The notes under the pieces were generated by a model. It searched no databases. It was not told where the DNA came from and worked only from the letters and a program-made list of their open reading frames with translations. Shown one piece after another: positions 34,159 through 46,419 of a stretch of 64,000 nt of DNA. Source of the DNA: Neurospora crassa OR74A (Eukaryota; Ascomycota; Sordariomycetes; Sordariales; Sordariaceae); NCBI RefSeq assembly GCF_000182925.2, contig NC_026501.1:9403917-9467916 (forward strand). Direction: 5' to 3'. Made by a program: the position numbers and the translations under genes. How positions within the stretch are numbered: the stretch's first letter is position 1; each line of letters starts with the position of its first letter.

Positions 34159-35638
34159 TTTGGCGATATCGAACTGTTAGTGGTGGCTGCTGCAGTTCGG
34201 TGATGGATGGCTGAGATGAGGCCGTGGGAGGTCGACGGGCATCATCGAAATAGAGTTGCCGGGTGGTGTACTTTTAGCAAGAAATGCTCCCGGTCGGTAT
34301 TGCCTTTCGCCTCCGCCCCCGCTTCACTTGATCAATGAAGTGAATTCGTGCTGAGTTTGGTTTTGGAAATCCGAACAAAGAGACGGCATCGAAGCCTGCC
34401 GAGCTTGCCTGGAGTGCAAAATCCAGAGGGTTTGCGGCAGCTGCTGTTAAGGAATAACCAGCTGCTCGGCATTTGACTGCGGAGACATGACGGTTGGGTG
34501 GTAGTTGCGCAAGTACCGGATAACTGCCATGGCAGTGGCCTTAATTGCCGTGGTGTTAGTGCTCTGTTTGGAAGGAGCGGGCAGGAGCCAAGACGGCGAT
34601 GGTGAGAGAGGAGCTGAGAATTACCTTACATTACAACATGGAACATCCGTTCAGTAGAGGTATTAGGGCGGGACTTCGTTGCCCGGCACTCTGCACAATA
34701 AAGCATCGATCTTGACACCAAGCCTAGTTCAAAAAGCTGATACAAATTCAAGAGGTGTCTCGACTCTCCCGGTTTCTGCTTCAATTGTGGTTCGGTGTTG
34801 TTTGCAGCCCCACCGTGTGCCAATGTATTGAACCCGTATTCAACTGTACAAACAATACGAGATACTGACAATGGCTTGAGAATAAGAAGGCAACTGCTTG
34901 CGTCTTCCTGGAGTCAGATACTTGCAATGTGATCAGATTGCTACTTGGGACCGAAAGTCATCAAATGACGCTATCTTTCATCCCTTTACCCTCTACAATG
35001 GGAAAAACTGGTTTGACTGACAGCCCTGGGGACAGTATTCTAAACTTACAGATACTTGACATTATTCCGAATAATGCACAGACCGCCATAAGCATTTAGC
35101 GCTGGACGAAAGAGGAAGGCAACATTGATGCGTCACTCACCGACCAAACACCTTTCACCTTTTTATTTCCTTCTTTAACCTCACTTTTAACTTGGGGAAA
35201 CCCCCTCCTGCATTCACCAAATTGAATCTCAAAGAAAAGTCAACAACGGCACCCGTCATCACAATGTTCTCTAGCCTCAATTAAGCAGACCAGTGGTCTT
35301 GCCACAAGCACCTAGTTAGGACCCTCTTCACGGACCTCACCTAACCACCCACTATTCTCTTCGTTACCAGCATCACCAGACACCGAGCAACTTGCTCTAC
35401 AGCATCCAAAATGATTACCCGAATATACACACTATCCTCCTATAACACATCCCTTCATCGTGCAATACTAAATCATTACCCCCGATATTACTACCACTAC
35501 AAGACTCGCTGATATTTGTTATTGCTTGTTAAACCGTCTTGCTCAACATCACACATTGACCAGTGTTTGTGATTCAAACTCCAAAGGTGTTACCACCCCC
35601 CAATCAATCAAACCACCAGCGAACAATTCCAAATCAAC
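34159..35638. other. Upstream region of the GTPBP-like gene
   Basis: 1.5 kb with no supported gene. The last 400 bases are CA- and CT-rich and look like promoter and leader of the gene at 35639. Confidence 0.5.
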
Positions 35639-38452
35639 ATGTCCGTCTTCACTTTCGATCCCAACCCCCCGCGAGTCTCCTCTCCCTGGCTCAAATCCTC
35701 CGAAGGGCCCAGCCGGCGCTCCACTCCGGAGGCCCGTTCCTCAACCCCTACTACTCTCGGCGTCATCCAAACCGGTCTGCTCTCCGACTACAATGGCATC
35801 ACCCGTCTAGAAGCCGAGCCCCAAGAGGGTCCAACCGAATACAAGCTCCACCTTCTCCTCCGCCCTCGTCGCAAGTACGAACACAGCAGCACCTCAACAG
35901 CCAAGATCTGCGGCTCAACCCAAAGCAAACCACTGCCTTATGATCCTACGTCCAAGTCACTACGCGGAACTCCCGTTTCTGTCGGGGGTGGCCCGGGCGT
36001 GACCACAACAAGACAGGACCGTTTCGAGCACTTGACTACCCAGTTGCTCTGGAGACTCCAGCAATCTTGTCCTTACCATGCCAGCTCCGCGGCTGTTGAT
36101 CTGGTGATTCCGAAACTGCCGGCCCCGGATGAGCTGGAGCGCGATGGGAAGGTGAAGCTGGGCAAGCTGTTACCGGGTCTGGAGGCATCGAGAGGTGCGC
36201 TGTATGAGATTGGGGTGGCAGATGACGGCACACTTGTCGGGCTGACGAGAGATGAGCTGGATGAAAGTTTGGCAAACCTAAGGGTCATGGCGGCGAGCTT
36301 GGGGTGCAACATGAATGTGCTGAGAATGGTGATTGTGGGCGAGTGCGAATGGATCGAGTCTTCGGATGAGCCTGGGGATTCGTTATTCGGAGAACCTCGG
36401 GAGTTTCGACGCAAAGATAAGCTATGGGTGGCTGAAGCTCTCATTATGCCAGATTTGACTACTCAAGCTAACGGCGCTGTGTCTTCAACTTTGCCCACCA
36501 TGAAACAGGGTCCGTTGACCGCGAACCAGTTGCGCGTTACGCTTACGGGGCCAACTACGTCTGGGAAATCTACGCTTCTGGGCATTTTGTCTCAGGGCTC
36601 ACTGGATAATGGCCGTGGAAAAAGCCGGCTCATTTTGCTGAAGCACCCTCATGAAGTAGCTTCGGGCGTCACTTCTTCCGTGGCTCAAGCACTGGTCGGG
36701 TACCACGAAGACGAAATCATCAACGATGCTCACAGCGGAGTTGAATCTTGGATCGACGTTCACGATTTCACTAGGGACGGTCGATTAGTCTACCTGGTCG
36801 ACTCGGCCGGAGCTCCAAGATATCGTAGGACTATCCTACGCGGTACCGTCGGTTGGGCACCGCATTGGACACTGCTTTGCATAGCAGCCGATGGCAGCGA
36901 TGCTTCTCCTTCCGTTGACGCCCCGGCTCCGGGAACCACTCCAACAGGTAGCAGCAATAGCATCGACCTAGCCTCCGCCCACCTCGAGCTCTGCTTGAGA
37001 CTCAAACTGCCCCTTGCGATAATCATCACCAAGCTCGATCTCGCATCCAAGCCGTCCATTGTGTCGACACTCAACAAAGTTCTCACTGGCATCAAGCGAG
37101 CCGGCAGAGCTCCAGTTATTCTCAAACCCGACGCTACCAACCCTTCCGATCTTACCCATGTCTCGCCAACCGAGGAGGCAGCCGTCGCTAAGGTTGTCGA
37201 CCAACTTGCTTCCAAGGGTGACTTCCTATCAGTCGTCCCGATAGTCCTCACCTCCGCCGTCGATGGACGTGGTATAGGCATGCTGCACGCCTTACTTCAG
37301 GGCTTGCCTTTGCCTCCCACCCCAACCGCCCACGACTTCACCGGCCCAGCTCTGAACCCCGAGCAGCCTGCTTCACTCTTCCACATCGAAGACCAGTACA
37401 ATCTCGCTGCATCCTCATCGCTAGCAACAGGCGACTCAGACGAGGAAACAGACCTCGGCACCGTGGTAGCAGGCTATCTCCGCTTCGGCAGCCTGTCGAT
37501 AGGAGACACGGTAGTCGTCGGGCCCTTCCCTTCATCTTCCTCGTCTGACGACACCAGCGACACGCCCAGCCCAGCTACTTCTTCGCTAGGCGCAGTAGGA
37601 TCCATGGCAACCGACAACCACCTCCGCCCTATCCTATCTGATATTGAAGCGAACCCGTCATCAGCTGAACTCAACCGCCTTAACTCGTCGGCCAAGTCCA
37701 ATCCGTCGGCGTCTGCTTCCTCGGCGAAAGGCGAATGGCACACCGCCAAGGTTGTGTCTATCCGCAATCTTCAACTTCCCGTGCAAACACTGGCGGCCGG
37801 GCAGGTGGGGTCAATAGGGATGGTGTTTGATCCCCGTGACCCGAACACTGCAGAGACAAGCAATGGAAACGGCAATGGGAATGGCACAGGGAGCAAGAGG
37901 GCAGCGAGGATAAGAAAGGGGATGGTCCTTGCTGTTCCTGGGAAACACATGTCGTCTACCACCTTGCAGGCTGCCAGTGGGGTCACGGCGGTGTTTGAGG
38001 ACGATAATCACGGTTCCTCCTATGGTGATGGCAATATGGAGGACGAGGGTGTGGCTGGGGCGCTGACGGTGGGAAGTCTGGTGAATGTTTACGTGGCCAG
38101 CGTTAGGGCGTCTGCAAGGGTGGTGAGGGTCACTCGTCTCACTCCCAGTGCCTCTCTTTCTCCCGAGTTTACGGGTCAGGATGATGGGAGTGGCGGGGAC
38201 GTGTTTACCTTTGGAGAGGGCGAAGATGCCTATGAAGACCCTTTGCACGCCGGCAATGCTGATGGCGGTGGCTTAGACCTGGTTGGTGAGGAGACGAGAA
38301 AGAAGGGATGCGAAGTCCAGCTGGAACTCCTCTCCAACCGCGAGTGGATCGAACTGGGCTCGAGGATCTTGATATTGGGTGATAATGGGAGTCGGGATCG
38401 GTCGTCGCGGTTGGAGGGGTATGTAGGGAGGGTTGTTGAGATTGTTGAGTGA
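35639..38452 (+). CDS. GTPBP1/GTPBP2-family GTPase (elongation-factor-like)
   Basis: One intronless frame of 937 residues. GTPase motifs are visible: G1 GPTTSGKS at 304-311, G3 DSAG at 388-391 and G4 TKLD at 464-467. Upstream are the family segments ALYEIGVADDGTLVGLTRDELDESL and LRMVIVGECEW. Downstream are beta-barrel-like segments (GTVVAGYLRFGSLSIGDTVVVGPF, AAGQVGSIGMVF, GMVLAV). GTPBP1/2 proteins are eEF1A-related translational GTPases linked to ribosome rescue and mRNA decay in animals; the fungal role is not established. Insertions rich in Ser, Gly and Asn (near 630-690 and 740-755) make it longer than the human proteins. The start fits the first ATG after the CT-rich leader. Confidence 0.88.
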   Translation: MSVFTFDPNPPRVSSPWLKSSEGPSRRSTPEARSSTPTTLGVIQTGLLSDYNGITRLEAEPQEGPTEYKLHLLLRPRRKYEHSSTSTAKICGSTQSKPLPYDPTSKSLRGTPVSVGGGPGVTTTRQDRFEHLTTQLLWRLQQSCPYHASSAAVDLVIPKLPAPDELERDGKVKLGKLLPGLEASRGALYEIGVADDGTLVGLTRDELDESLANLRVMAASLGCNMNVLRMVIVGECEWIESSDEPGDSLFGEPREFRRKDKLWVAEALIMPDLTTQANGAVSSTLPTMKQGPLTANQLRVTLTGPTTSGKSTLLGILSQGSLDNGRGKSRLILLKHPHEVASGVTSSVAQALVGYHEDEIINDAHSGVESWIDVHDFTRDGRLVYLVDSAGAPRYRRTILRGTVGWAPHWTLLCIAADGSDASPSVDAPAPGTTPTGSSNSIDLASAHLELCLRLKLPLAIIITKLDLASKPSIVSTLNKVLTGIKRAGRAPVILKPDATNPSDLTHVSPTEEAAVAKVVDQLASKGDFLSVVPIVLTSAVDGRGIGMLHALLQGLPLPPTPTAHDFTGPALNPEQPASLFHIEDQYNLAASSSLATGDSDEETDLGTVVAGYLRFGSLSIGDTVVVGPFPSSSSSDDTSDTPSPATSSLGAVGSMATDNHLRPILSDIEANPSSAELNRLNSSAKSNPSASASSAKGEWHTAKVVSIRNLQLPVQTLAAGQVGSIGMVFDPRDPNTAETSNGNGNGNGTGSKRAARIRKGMVLAVPGKHMSSTTLQAASGVTAVFEDDNHGSSYGDGNMEDEGVAGALTVGSLVNVYVASVRASARVVRVTRLTPSASLSPEFTGQDDGSGGDVFTFGEGEDAYEDPLHAGNADGGGLDLVGEETRKKGCEVQLELLSNREWIELGSRILILGDNGSRDRSSRLEGYVGRVVEIVE

Positions 38453-39077
38453 TCTATCTTGTTTTCCTATGGTTTGTGTCTGAACATGAGTAAGTGTGGT
38501 AGCGAGTCCTTTTTGTTCTTTCGTCTCTTTGGATACTACGAGTTGTTTGTTCTTGCTATGGTCATAGCGTAACTCTGTTTATTGTTCATAGTGTTGTCGA
38601 CATTGTCGAAGGCAGTTGTTGGTTAGATGATATCTGGGTAGCATAGTGTTCTTGTTAGCATTGCTGAATTGTGCTTTGTCTCATAACCAACGGCTCTATT
38701 GGGTTTCATCGCGGCTGGGTAATGTACGATGTACCAATGTCGTGATGTTTCGTAGCAATACGTGCTTCCAGTTCCATAATCAGGTCTCAACGCCGAACCC
38801 GTGTTTTCTATTCAAAGCATCACATTCGTAATTCCTCTGCCTATCGTGCTTCCGCATTTCACGTCGTCAAAACACACACAGCAGTTTCCCATGTCGTCCT
38901 CAAACAAAAGCCGTCTTTCATTCCTCCTCTTTTCCCCCACCTCTCTGGTCTTTCCACACATGACGATATCCCACTTCCCACTCTACCCTCCTCTACCCTC
39001 CTCTTCTTCCCCCTCTTTCCCCCTTTCTTTCCACCCCATCCCCTCCCTCTTCCCCTCCTCCACCTAGCCCGTGACAA
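38453..39077. other. Convergent spacer between the GTPBP-like gene and EMC6
   Basis: 625 bases, T-rich then CT-rich. No gene seen. Confidence 0.6.
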
Positions 39078-39608
39078 CTAAGCCCTAACCAACCCATAAA
39101 ACAAGGTCCAAGTCAACACGAACCCCGCAAACCCATTCATGATACCCCCCGCCCAAAACTCGAACCCACTCCGGAAATACTTCTTGACGCCGCCGACCCC
39201 GCTCCCAAGGCCGTTGCCCGTGCCTTTATTGTCTTTGTACCCCTTTGGTGACGACAAAGGGGCGACGCGGACGAGGTAGATGAGAAAAGAGGTGAGTAAC
39301 GAAAAAAAGATGTAGAAGAGGAAGCCGGAGTAGGATTCGAGACCGAGGATGCCGGCGGAGATGCCGAAGAGGGAGGCGGAGAGGGATTGGAGGTTTTGGA
39401 GGGCCTGGATATCAAGTTAGTCTTGGTGGGTGGGGGACTGTGGTTAAAGATGTGGGAGGGGGGGAAATAGAGGGAAGGGGAGGGGAGGGGAGGGGAGGGG
39501 AGAATGGAGGGAAAAGGAAGGGAGGGGAATAAATAAACGAACCTTGGAGTTGTGCATCACGCTCTCCTGCACAATGGGGGAGATTTGGAAGTCGCGTTCG
39601 GATAGCAT
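39078..39608 (-). CDS. emc6: ER membrane protein complex subunit 6 (EMC6)
   Basis: Minus-strand exons 39543-39608 and 39078-39404 give 130 residues. It begins MLSERDFQISPIVQESVMHN and has the family signature SLSASLFGISAGILGLESYS, then GFLFYIFFSLL as a membrane helix, a Gly-rich loop, and GGIMNGFAGFVLTWTLFYGL as the last helix. EMC6 is a core membrane subunit of the EMC insertase in the ER, which places tail-anchored and multipass proteins. The Gly/Lys-rich loop makes it about 20 residues longer than human EMC6. The intron donor is GTTCGT, a rarer form, and the branch sequence is ACTAAC. Confidence 0.9.
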
Positions 39609-41580
39609 GTTGGCTTTTGACTGAGTATCTTGTTGTCGTGAAGATGATTTGATTCAACGGATGGTGATGTATCGTGTCGGTACTATCTGGCGCCAGGCCT
39701 ACTATGCGACAGGAAGACGGGAGCTTGGGTGGTGTTGATTTCTTGGCGGGGGTGTTTGATGTGCAACCAGCTAATTTACCCCGGATCTTCGTCTTGCTTT
39801 TCGTCGCCTTTTGTTTCGTTTCGCTTGTTTCGTTGTGTCTCGTATCAAGTATCGGCGAATTCGTTTCACGTCGTGGGGTCGTTAAGATGGTGATAGTACT
39901 TGTACACTCCCGTGGTCTGGCTGGATGGTGTTTGTTGTTGGTCAATTGATGACCCAGCTCCCGTCGCCCCAGACGGGATGGCCAACGTCAGGAAACGGAG
40001 CTGGCCTGGAGCTTCAGTGTAACAAACAATGCCTGAAAATGCCTGCCCCGACAGCCATGCACAGCAGAACTGATCCCGGCAGGCAACGGCGCACGTGGCA
40101 GGGCTTCAGCTCAGCTGCTAAGAACCTTTACGGCTCTCCGGCTCCATTGCCGGCTTCCGGTGGAACGAAGAACGAAGCCTTGGGCCGTCGATCCGTTGTA
40201 CTGTAATCTTATCGTATCTTACCGTTTTGTCAGCACATTCCTGACCTCTCGGCGTCGGCGACGGTGACGCGGCGATACTGGCATGTGTCGAGGTACAGTA
40301 ATTTCCAGGGTTCAAGGTACACTAGCGTAACAACTGAACGGACGGTCCAGCCTCCTGAAGAAAAGGTGTCATTCAACTGAAATGTTTCAACCTACCTAGG
40401 GATTGATGGTTGGATCTCCCAGCCTTCCACTTCTGTTGGAGCCCCTTCTTCACCGATATCAAGGCTGAGCTGAGCTCATGGTCTATGGATCACTTCTGGG
40501 AGTGACATAACTGTGCGACGTTGGGCCTTTTTTTCAATCTTCCAACTTTTCACTTTGCTGGCATTTGGTTACTGGACTGGAGAGAGACGGGCAGCAGATC
40601 ATCACAGCAAAGCCGGTAAGATACAGAATCCTAAGAATCCACCCCCCCCCCCCCCCTTGGTTGGCGAGTTGCAGAACGAGTGGCGTCAAATTTCACGTCA
40701 TCTGCCAGGGTTCTGTGACCTCTTTAATGAGCATCCCCAGGACCATCAAGAGTGTTATTTTGGGACTCAGCTGTGGAGAGAAACACTAAATTCACGGAGA
40801 AGAAAAGGCTTCCATAACTGATAATCATTCCACTAGTATTGGCACTTGTCACAATTAACAATTTCTCATTTTGGACAACGCCAGCCGCTCGCTCGTTCAA
40901 GGCTCGGACGTCGCCAGTTGCCCGTTTCCCGTACGACCTGGACCCCGTTTCAAGCGGTCATCAGTAGTACTTACTGTACTAGTCACTTACACCAATTTCC
41001 AACTGAACCTTGACACTCCTTTTCAACATCGACAACAACATACAACCATCCAGACCACGATAGACCACGATAAACCAACGATCGATCGAATCTTGACAAC
41101 GTTTGTCGGAACAACAAAGACAAAAGGGCATATGCACCGATAACCGACAGCGCTAGTACCAACACTACTCAGGTACTCCAACATTCCACCTTGCGCCGCA
41201 CTTTGCTTTCGCACGTCTCGACCACCTCGCATAGCATAAGCGACACCCAGAAAACCCACCGATTCCCAGATCTCAGCCACACCGACCCACGCCTAGCTTT
41301 AGCTCTGCAGAATAACGGACATTAAACACGATCGAAGGAGGAACCAGGACTTGAAACAAGGAAACTGCGTGGTGCCGCCGGCCTGGTATCTGTACTCCGT
41401 CGAAACAAGGGGACAAGCACACTCCTCTTTCTTTCTTTCTTCCTTGTTCAGAGTGCCGCCTGGCGTCAGATGGAGAGCTAGCACCACATATCGACCTCCC
41501 GTTTCTTTGTTGGATGCTCCTCTTCCGTTCTCTTGTCCGAGTCCCATCATTGTCCGAGTCGTTGTCCGGTCGTAGTGGCA
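39609..41580. other. Divergent spacer between EMC6 and the vezatin-like gene
   Basis: 2 kb without a recognised gene. A run of 15 C lies at 40642-40656. From about 40,990 the sequence is CA-rich and probably belongs to the promoter and leader of the next gene. Confidence 0.5.
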
Positions 41581-43777
41581 TCCATGGAGACCGTAATTCA
41601 GGATTGCGAGCCTCTTGCCAATTATCTCAAGGGTTCGCTTACCTACTCACTGTCCATCTCTAAAGCACAGCATCACTTACTTGCCATGACAGATCAAGGC
41701 GAAGAAACACGCAACAATGACTGGCCAACACCGCCAGCCTCCGAGTCCGACCACAATGGCCAGTTCCACGATGCCCACGATGACCGCCTCTCCGAACACA
41801 GCATCTCACCCCCCTCTTCTCCCAACTTCGCTCCCGTAGGCCGCCCCATGGTCCGCAAGCGGTTCCGAAAGAACGCCCCTGAGCCAATACAACTCGAGAT
41901 CCCACACCGCATGAAGCGATACAGCTCGCTCGGCTCGCTACATGACTCCTATTCTGTAAGGATCTTTTACGCTCAAATCATAGGGGCCATGTGTGTTGAA
42001 CTAATGACGTTTGTTCGTGGTGAAAAGAAAGCCGTAACAGCGAGGATAGACCGCGCCGACAACCAGAAATTCATCGAGCAGTTCCGATATACGATCGTCG
42101 CTTCGCAGTTGTTGAGTGGGCACTCGGTTGCTGGACTTAATCACTTTTACCGAAATCAGGATGCCGATAGTTCGAAAGAGCAAAATAACGATGTCGTACT
42201 ACCGAACTCGACGGGGCTGGTTGCGACGGCTGCGGGAGCGTTGGTGGTGGCGTTGGGGATAAGGTGGTTGTGTTTGGGAGGATATGCTCGTCTGACCAAA
42301 AAGGGGGTGCTGGTTGCCGTCGTGGTTGCCGTTGCGGTGGGATTGGTGGCGCACTTTTATATCCGGAAGCAGTGGCTGAGATATGTGCGGAACAAGGCGC
42401 TGGCAGAGGTTGCTACTTTTGTGGCGAAGAGTCAGGATTGGGATAGTGCTACGAGTGCGGCGCTGTCGCTTGTTCAGGAGGTTGAGTTGGTGTCGAGGGG
42501 GTATAGGCTGTGAGTATGGTCTTCCGGAGGATATTGGGGTTAACTGCGGCTAACAATAACCAGGAGCGCACCACTACCGCCTATCAGCAGAATCGAAGAC
42601 CGAAGCCAAACGAGACGATGCGGACGCCTGCGCAAGGCTCTCAAGCAGCGGTTTGCCGATATGATCAAGAGTTACATCCAAGTGACGACAGCGGTGAAGG
42701 GACTCTCGGAACAGTTGGATCTGGAAAAGTACTACGACGTTTACGACATTACCGACTTTGACGTTTCCGATGCGATGCAAGGGTTTCCGGAGGTCGCGAC
42801 GGAGGAGGCGGAGTCGTTACGGGTGCTCAAAATTGCCGCTGCTCGGTTCCATACCATCCGCAAGCTGCTTCTCTGCGCTTTGCTTGCGTTTGAGGCTACG
42901 GGAGATAACAGCGACTTTGTGCGGTGGTCGACGGCGGCTCAGTGTCTCAGCCAGCTGAGCAGTCTGACAGGTGATTGCTACGAGAGGCTTCGTCTCATCT
43001 TGAGCGATGAAGAGAGTGAGTTTCATCCCGTATTCTTGCACACTACAAACACACAACAGCTAACAAAACCACTCAGGCTTCCCCGCTATCCCCGAAACCA
43101 AGTTCCCTCTTTCGCCCAACCGCGAGAAACGCCGAACGCAATTCCGCAAGCTCGACTCTCTATCGACGGGCATCCGCGGTCTCCAAGCCAAGCTGGCACT
43201 ATTGCGTGAAGAATCCGAGAAAGCACTCAACGAAGCCGACGACATCTCTGAAGTTGGTTTCGACCTCCTGTCGCAATACGAGTCCATTGGCCAAGACCTC
43301 AAGATGCTGCAGCAAGCCTGGGAGGATGGCAAGGCTGCCCTAGCATCGGGAATCGACCGCAACGAGAAACGTATTTCGTCTATGAGCATGCTGTACTCGC
43401 CTGCTACCTCTCTAAGCGGGTTGACCACTGTCGGCGAAGAGAACGAAACCGGCGGCGGAGCGGAGGATGCGCTGAAAGCGCTCACCGGGGAGACGTCTCC
43501 CACACGAAACTCCTCGCCAAGTCCCAACGAGCCGGATGTGTTTGAGGCGGTTGCGCTATCGGCTCGGCCCAGGAGTATGCTGACCAGGGAAGAGAGATTG
43601 GTGAAAATGAAAGAGGAGAGAGAGATGAGGGCAATGCAGAGAGAGAAGGCGGAAGCGAGTAGGGGCATGTTGAAGGAGTTGGAGATGGTGATTAATCTGA
43701 GGCCGAAGAGACATACAACCATGGGACCAGGCGGGGGAAACGGCAGGAGTGCGGCGCCGACGAGGATTTCTTTATGA
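41581..43777 (+). CDS. Vezatin/Inp2-like membrane protein (myosin-binding family)
   Basis: There are three exons: 41581-42509, 42564-43015 and 43077-43777, giving 693 residues. The N-terminal 130 residues are disordered. Two membrane helices at about 212-233 (LVATAAGALVVALGIRWLCL) and 242-262 (VLVAVVVAVAVGLVAHFYI) form a hairpin. A long helical domain follows (QRFADMIKSYIQV, FHTIRKLLLCALLAFE, FRKLDSLSTGIRGLQAKL). This layout fits the vezatin family, whose yeast member Inp2 tethers peroxisomes to myosin V for inheritance. Peroxisomal function here is inferred from family only. The C-terminus is a charged coiled coil (MKEEREMRAMQREKAEA). An in-frame ATG at 41533 would add 16 residues; 41581 is chosen because the sequence before it reads like leader. 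Confidence 0.75.
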
Positions 43778-44838
43778 CGACAGACAAACTCTGCGGCATT
43801 CGCGCTGTCTTTCTTTCGGGTTTCTTTTCTTTGACCACTATAATCTTACATGGCATCAAGGCATTGCGCGCAGACAAAAGAGAGGGGCGAACAACAACGA
43901 CGAGAAGGTCAGCTTGCCAGTTTTCTTGAAAAGCAACAACAGCAACAACAACAACAACTTTGGGTAGAATGGCGTTTTGACGGACATACAGACCATGGGA
44001 ACATTTGAAAGCTGGGGCAGGCAAGCGAGCAATGTGGGACACAGAATTTAACGGCGTTTACACAGTTTATACAGACGATCTTGGGCGGGCATTCTGTAAC
44101 AAATTCTTTTTTGAGTTGGGGGAGGGTGTAAGATAGGTGAAATAATGTAATAATCAAAATATATTGGAGAATGGAGGTAGAACAGAGTTCGCGCAGAAAT
44201 GAGGGAGTCGAATAGTTGAAGTCATATCATCGGAACTTGAAGTGAGCAGCATACCTTTGGTTCGACATTGCCGTCGAGACACGATCCAAACAGAAAGAGG
44301 GGATTCAGGGCGACAGCTCCCACTGAAAACGCGAAGATTGCGCCTGAAAGCGGACTAACAGCGCTGGAGAACGGGACCGTGCACCGGGAGCTAGCCTGAA
44401 GCGGTAAATCAATTAAGCCTAACCCCGGCTCAGCGCGTTTAGCTGCCATTAGCAGGCGCGTCAAGTCGCGAAGTGGGTGTCCCGGCACCACCTGTGGTAT
44501 TGGTGGTTCCTCTCTTTTTATCGTCCATTGCCTGCCTGTTGCAGCTTTTTGAACAAAACCATAACTCTTCCCAAATCCAAATCTTTTCTTCTCTCTTCTT
44601 TCTTCGTCAAACCACGAGCGCCTCTCTCTCCCGAAAGTGATACCCAGCGCGCGCATATTTTCTTCCCTCTTTGTCTTTTTTTCCCCCGTCGAGTTCGGTA
44701 ATTCACATCCATCAGTATGTCGTCTCTGTCTGAGCGTGAAGCTGCCTGCTCGCTTGCTCGCTGGCCCGGCACTAGGAAGAAAAGCTGGAGAACTGGAGTG
44801 ATGGGTTGCTGACTGGAGGACTACCACAACAACAGAAA
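43778..44838. promoter_or_regulatory. Spacer and promoter region of PCNA
   Basis: 1.06 kb between the vezatin-like gene and PCNA. CAA repeats lie near 43935-43960. A cluster of GCGCG- and CGCGAA-type sites lies at 44436-44480. A 201-codon antisense frame (44222-44827) has no ATG near its start and no family match. Confidence 0.5.
44434..44480. promoter_or_regulatory. Possible MBF/E2F-like site cluster upstream of PCNA
   Basis: CAGCGCGTTT, AGGCGCGTCA and GTCGCGAAG lie within 47 bases, about 360-405 bases before the PCNA start. They resemble MCB, SCB and E2F cores but none is a perfect ACGCGT. Control of PCNA at G1/S by such sites is common in fungi; here it is inference. Confidence 0.3.
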
Positions 44839-45786
44839 TGCTTGAAGCACGGTTGGAGCAGGCGTCGATCCTGAAGAAGGTATGTCATGTCCTCTTCCTG
44901 TCAAGTGCTGTCTGTTTCCTTTCCCAGCTAGAAGACCCCCACTAACTCTGTCATGATGATGACGATGATGTCCAGGTCGTCGACGCCATCAAGGACCTCG
45001 TGCAGGACTGCAACTTCGACTGCAACGACTCGGGCATCGCCCTGCAAGCCATGGACAACTCGCACGTCGCGCTCGTGTCCATGATGCTCAAGACGGAGAC
45101 CTTCTCGCCCTTCCGGTGCGACCGCAACATTGCGCTCGGCGTCAACCTGACGTCGCTGACCAAGGTGCTCCGCGCCGCCCAGAACGAGGACATCCTGACG
45201 CTCAAGGCCGAGGACGCGCCCGACGTGCTCAACCTCGTCTTCGAATCTTCCGAAAACGACCGTATCTCCGAGTACGACCTCAAGCTCATGGACATTGACC
45301 AGGAGCACCTGGGCATTCCGGATACCGAGTACGCGGCCACCATCAGCATGCCGTCTTCTGAGTTTAAGCGCATCACCACCGACCTCATGGCCATGAGCGA
45401 GAGCGTCAACATTGAGGCGAGCAAGGACGGCGTCAAGTTTAGCTGCCAGGGCGACATTGGCAACGGCAGCATTACCCTCCGCCAGCACACCAACGTTGAT
45501 AAGCCCAGCGAGAATATCGAGATTGAGTTGAGCGAGCCGGTTTCCCTCACGTTCTCGCTCAAGTACCTGGTCAACTTTTGCAAGGCGAGCGCGCTGTCGA
45601 GCACGGTCAAGATCTGCCTCTCCAACGAGGTGCCCCTTTTGGTCGAGTACAACATTTCGGCTAGCAGCTACTTGAGGTTCTATCTTGCGCCCAAGGTATG
45701 TCTTTGTTTGTCATTTTCTGGGTGGTTGTTTTCTGTCAGGCGTGATGCTAACTGGTTCTGATTCACAGATTGGCGACGAGGAGTAA
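44839..45786 (+). CDS. pcna: Proliferating cell nuclear antigen (DNA sliding clamp)
   Basis: There are three exons: 44839-44880, 44976-45695 and 45769-45786, giving 259 residues. The protein is a full-length [24 protein letters not shown], the HVALVSMML strand, the interdomain loop around [28 protein letters not shown], and the C-terminal [13 protein letters not shown]. It forms a homotrimeric ring that tethers polymerases delta and epsilon and binds PIP-box partners in replication and repair. Exon 1 ends after 14 codons and the last exon holds only IGDEE and the stop. The length is typical (258-261). All family residues I can check are present. Confidence 0.97.
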
Positions 45787-46139
45787 ACGCCCCATTTACC
45801 TCCAACAACCGAACCACATCTTTGTTACGAACACCACGAAACTATGCCTTCATGTATACCTCGAGTTGCTATAAAATCATGGGGAGGAGGAGAATTGCAA
45901 GTCATGTAGAAGATAAGGGGTGATGCAGTGATGAGAAGAAGAAAAGGGATATGAAGAAAAAGAAATCTGTGTTTTTGAAAGAGTCTGGCACTAGTACACT
46001 ACACACAAATGTTTTAGAGGGCGTTTTGTTCTTTCTGCTGCGAAGATGAATGTTTAGGGGAGACGACGAGGTGTCAATGATTATTGCGATGGCCTCCAAC
46101 AACACACCTTCACCAAGGAACCCGATGCTGTTGTCGTTT

Positions 46140-46141
<2 letters not shown>

Positions 46142-46171
<30 letters not shown>
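46142..46171. repeat. Poly(T) run of 30 bases
   Basis: Uninterrupted T tract in the PCNA 3' flank. Confidence 0.95.
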
Positions 46172-46172
<1 letters not shown>

Positions 46173-46362
46173 TCTGATGGTTTCTAACATTGATATCGGC
46201 AAACTGTCCTCCCTGTATCACTATGGTAATCATCGCTTCTCGGGAGTTCAGCTTGGCGTTGAAAGTAGGTATCTCAGAAGTGGGTTCAATCACAAGTACA
46301 CCAGTACTGACATCACCACTTCCCGTCAGTCGGCGTGTTTTCCAGAAATCTTCCACCCGACT

Positions 46363-46373
<11 letters not shown>

Positions 46374-46419
<46 letters not shown>
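46374..46419. repeat. Poly(T) run of 46 bases
   Basis: Uninterrupted T tract. Read on the minus strand it would be an A tail, but no transposon body or target duplication was found next to it. Confidence 0.95.

Noticed and set aside
44222-44827. 201-codon frame antisense to the PCNA promoter
   Set aside because: Begins without an ATG, covers promoter-like sequence, and matches no family.
46142-46419. Retroposed element suggested by the two T runs (A tails on the minus strand)
   Set aside because: No element body, no promoter boxes and no target duplication found around either run.
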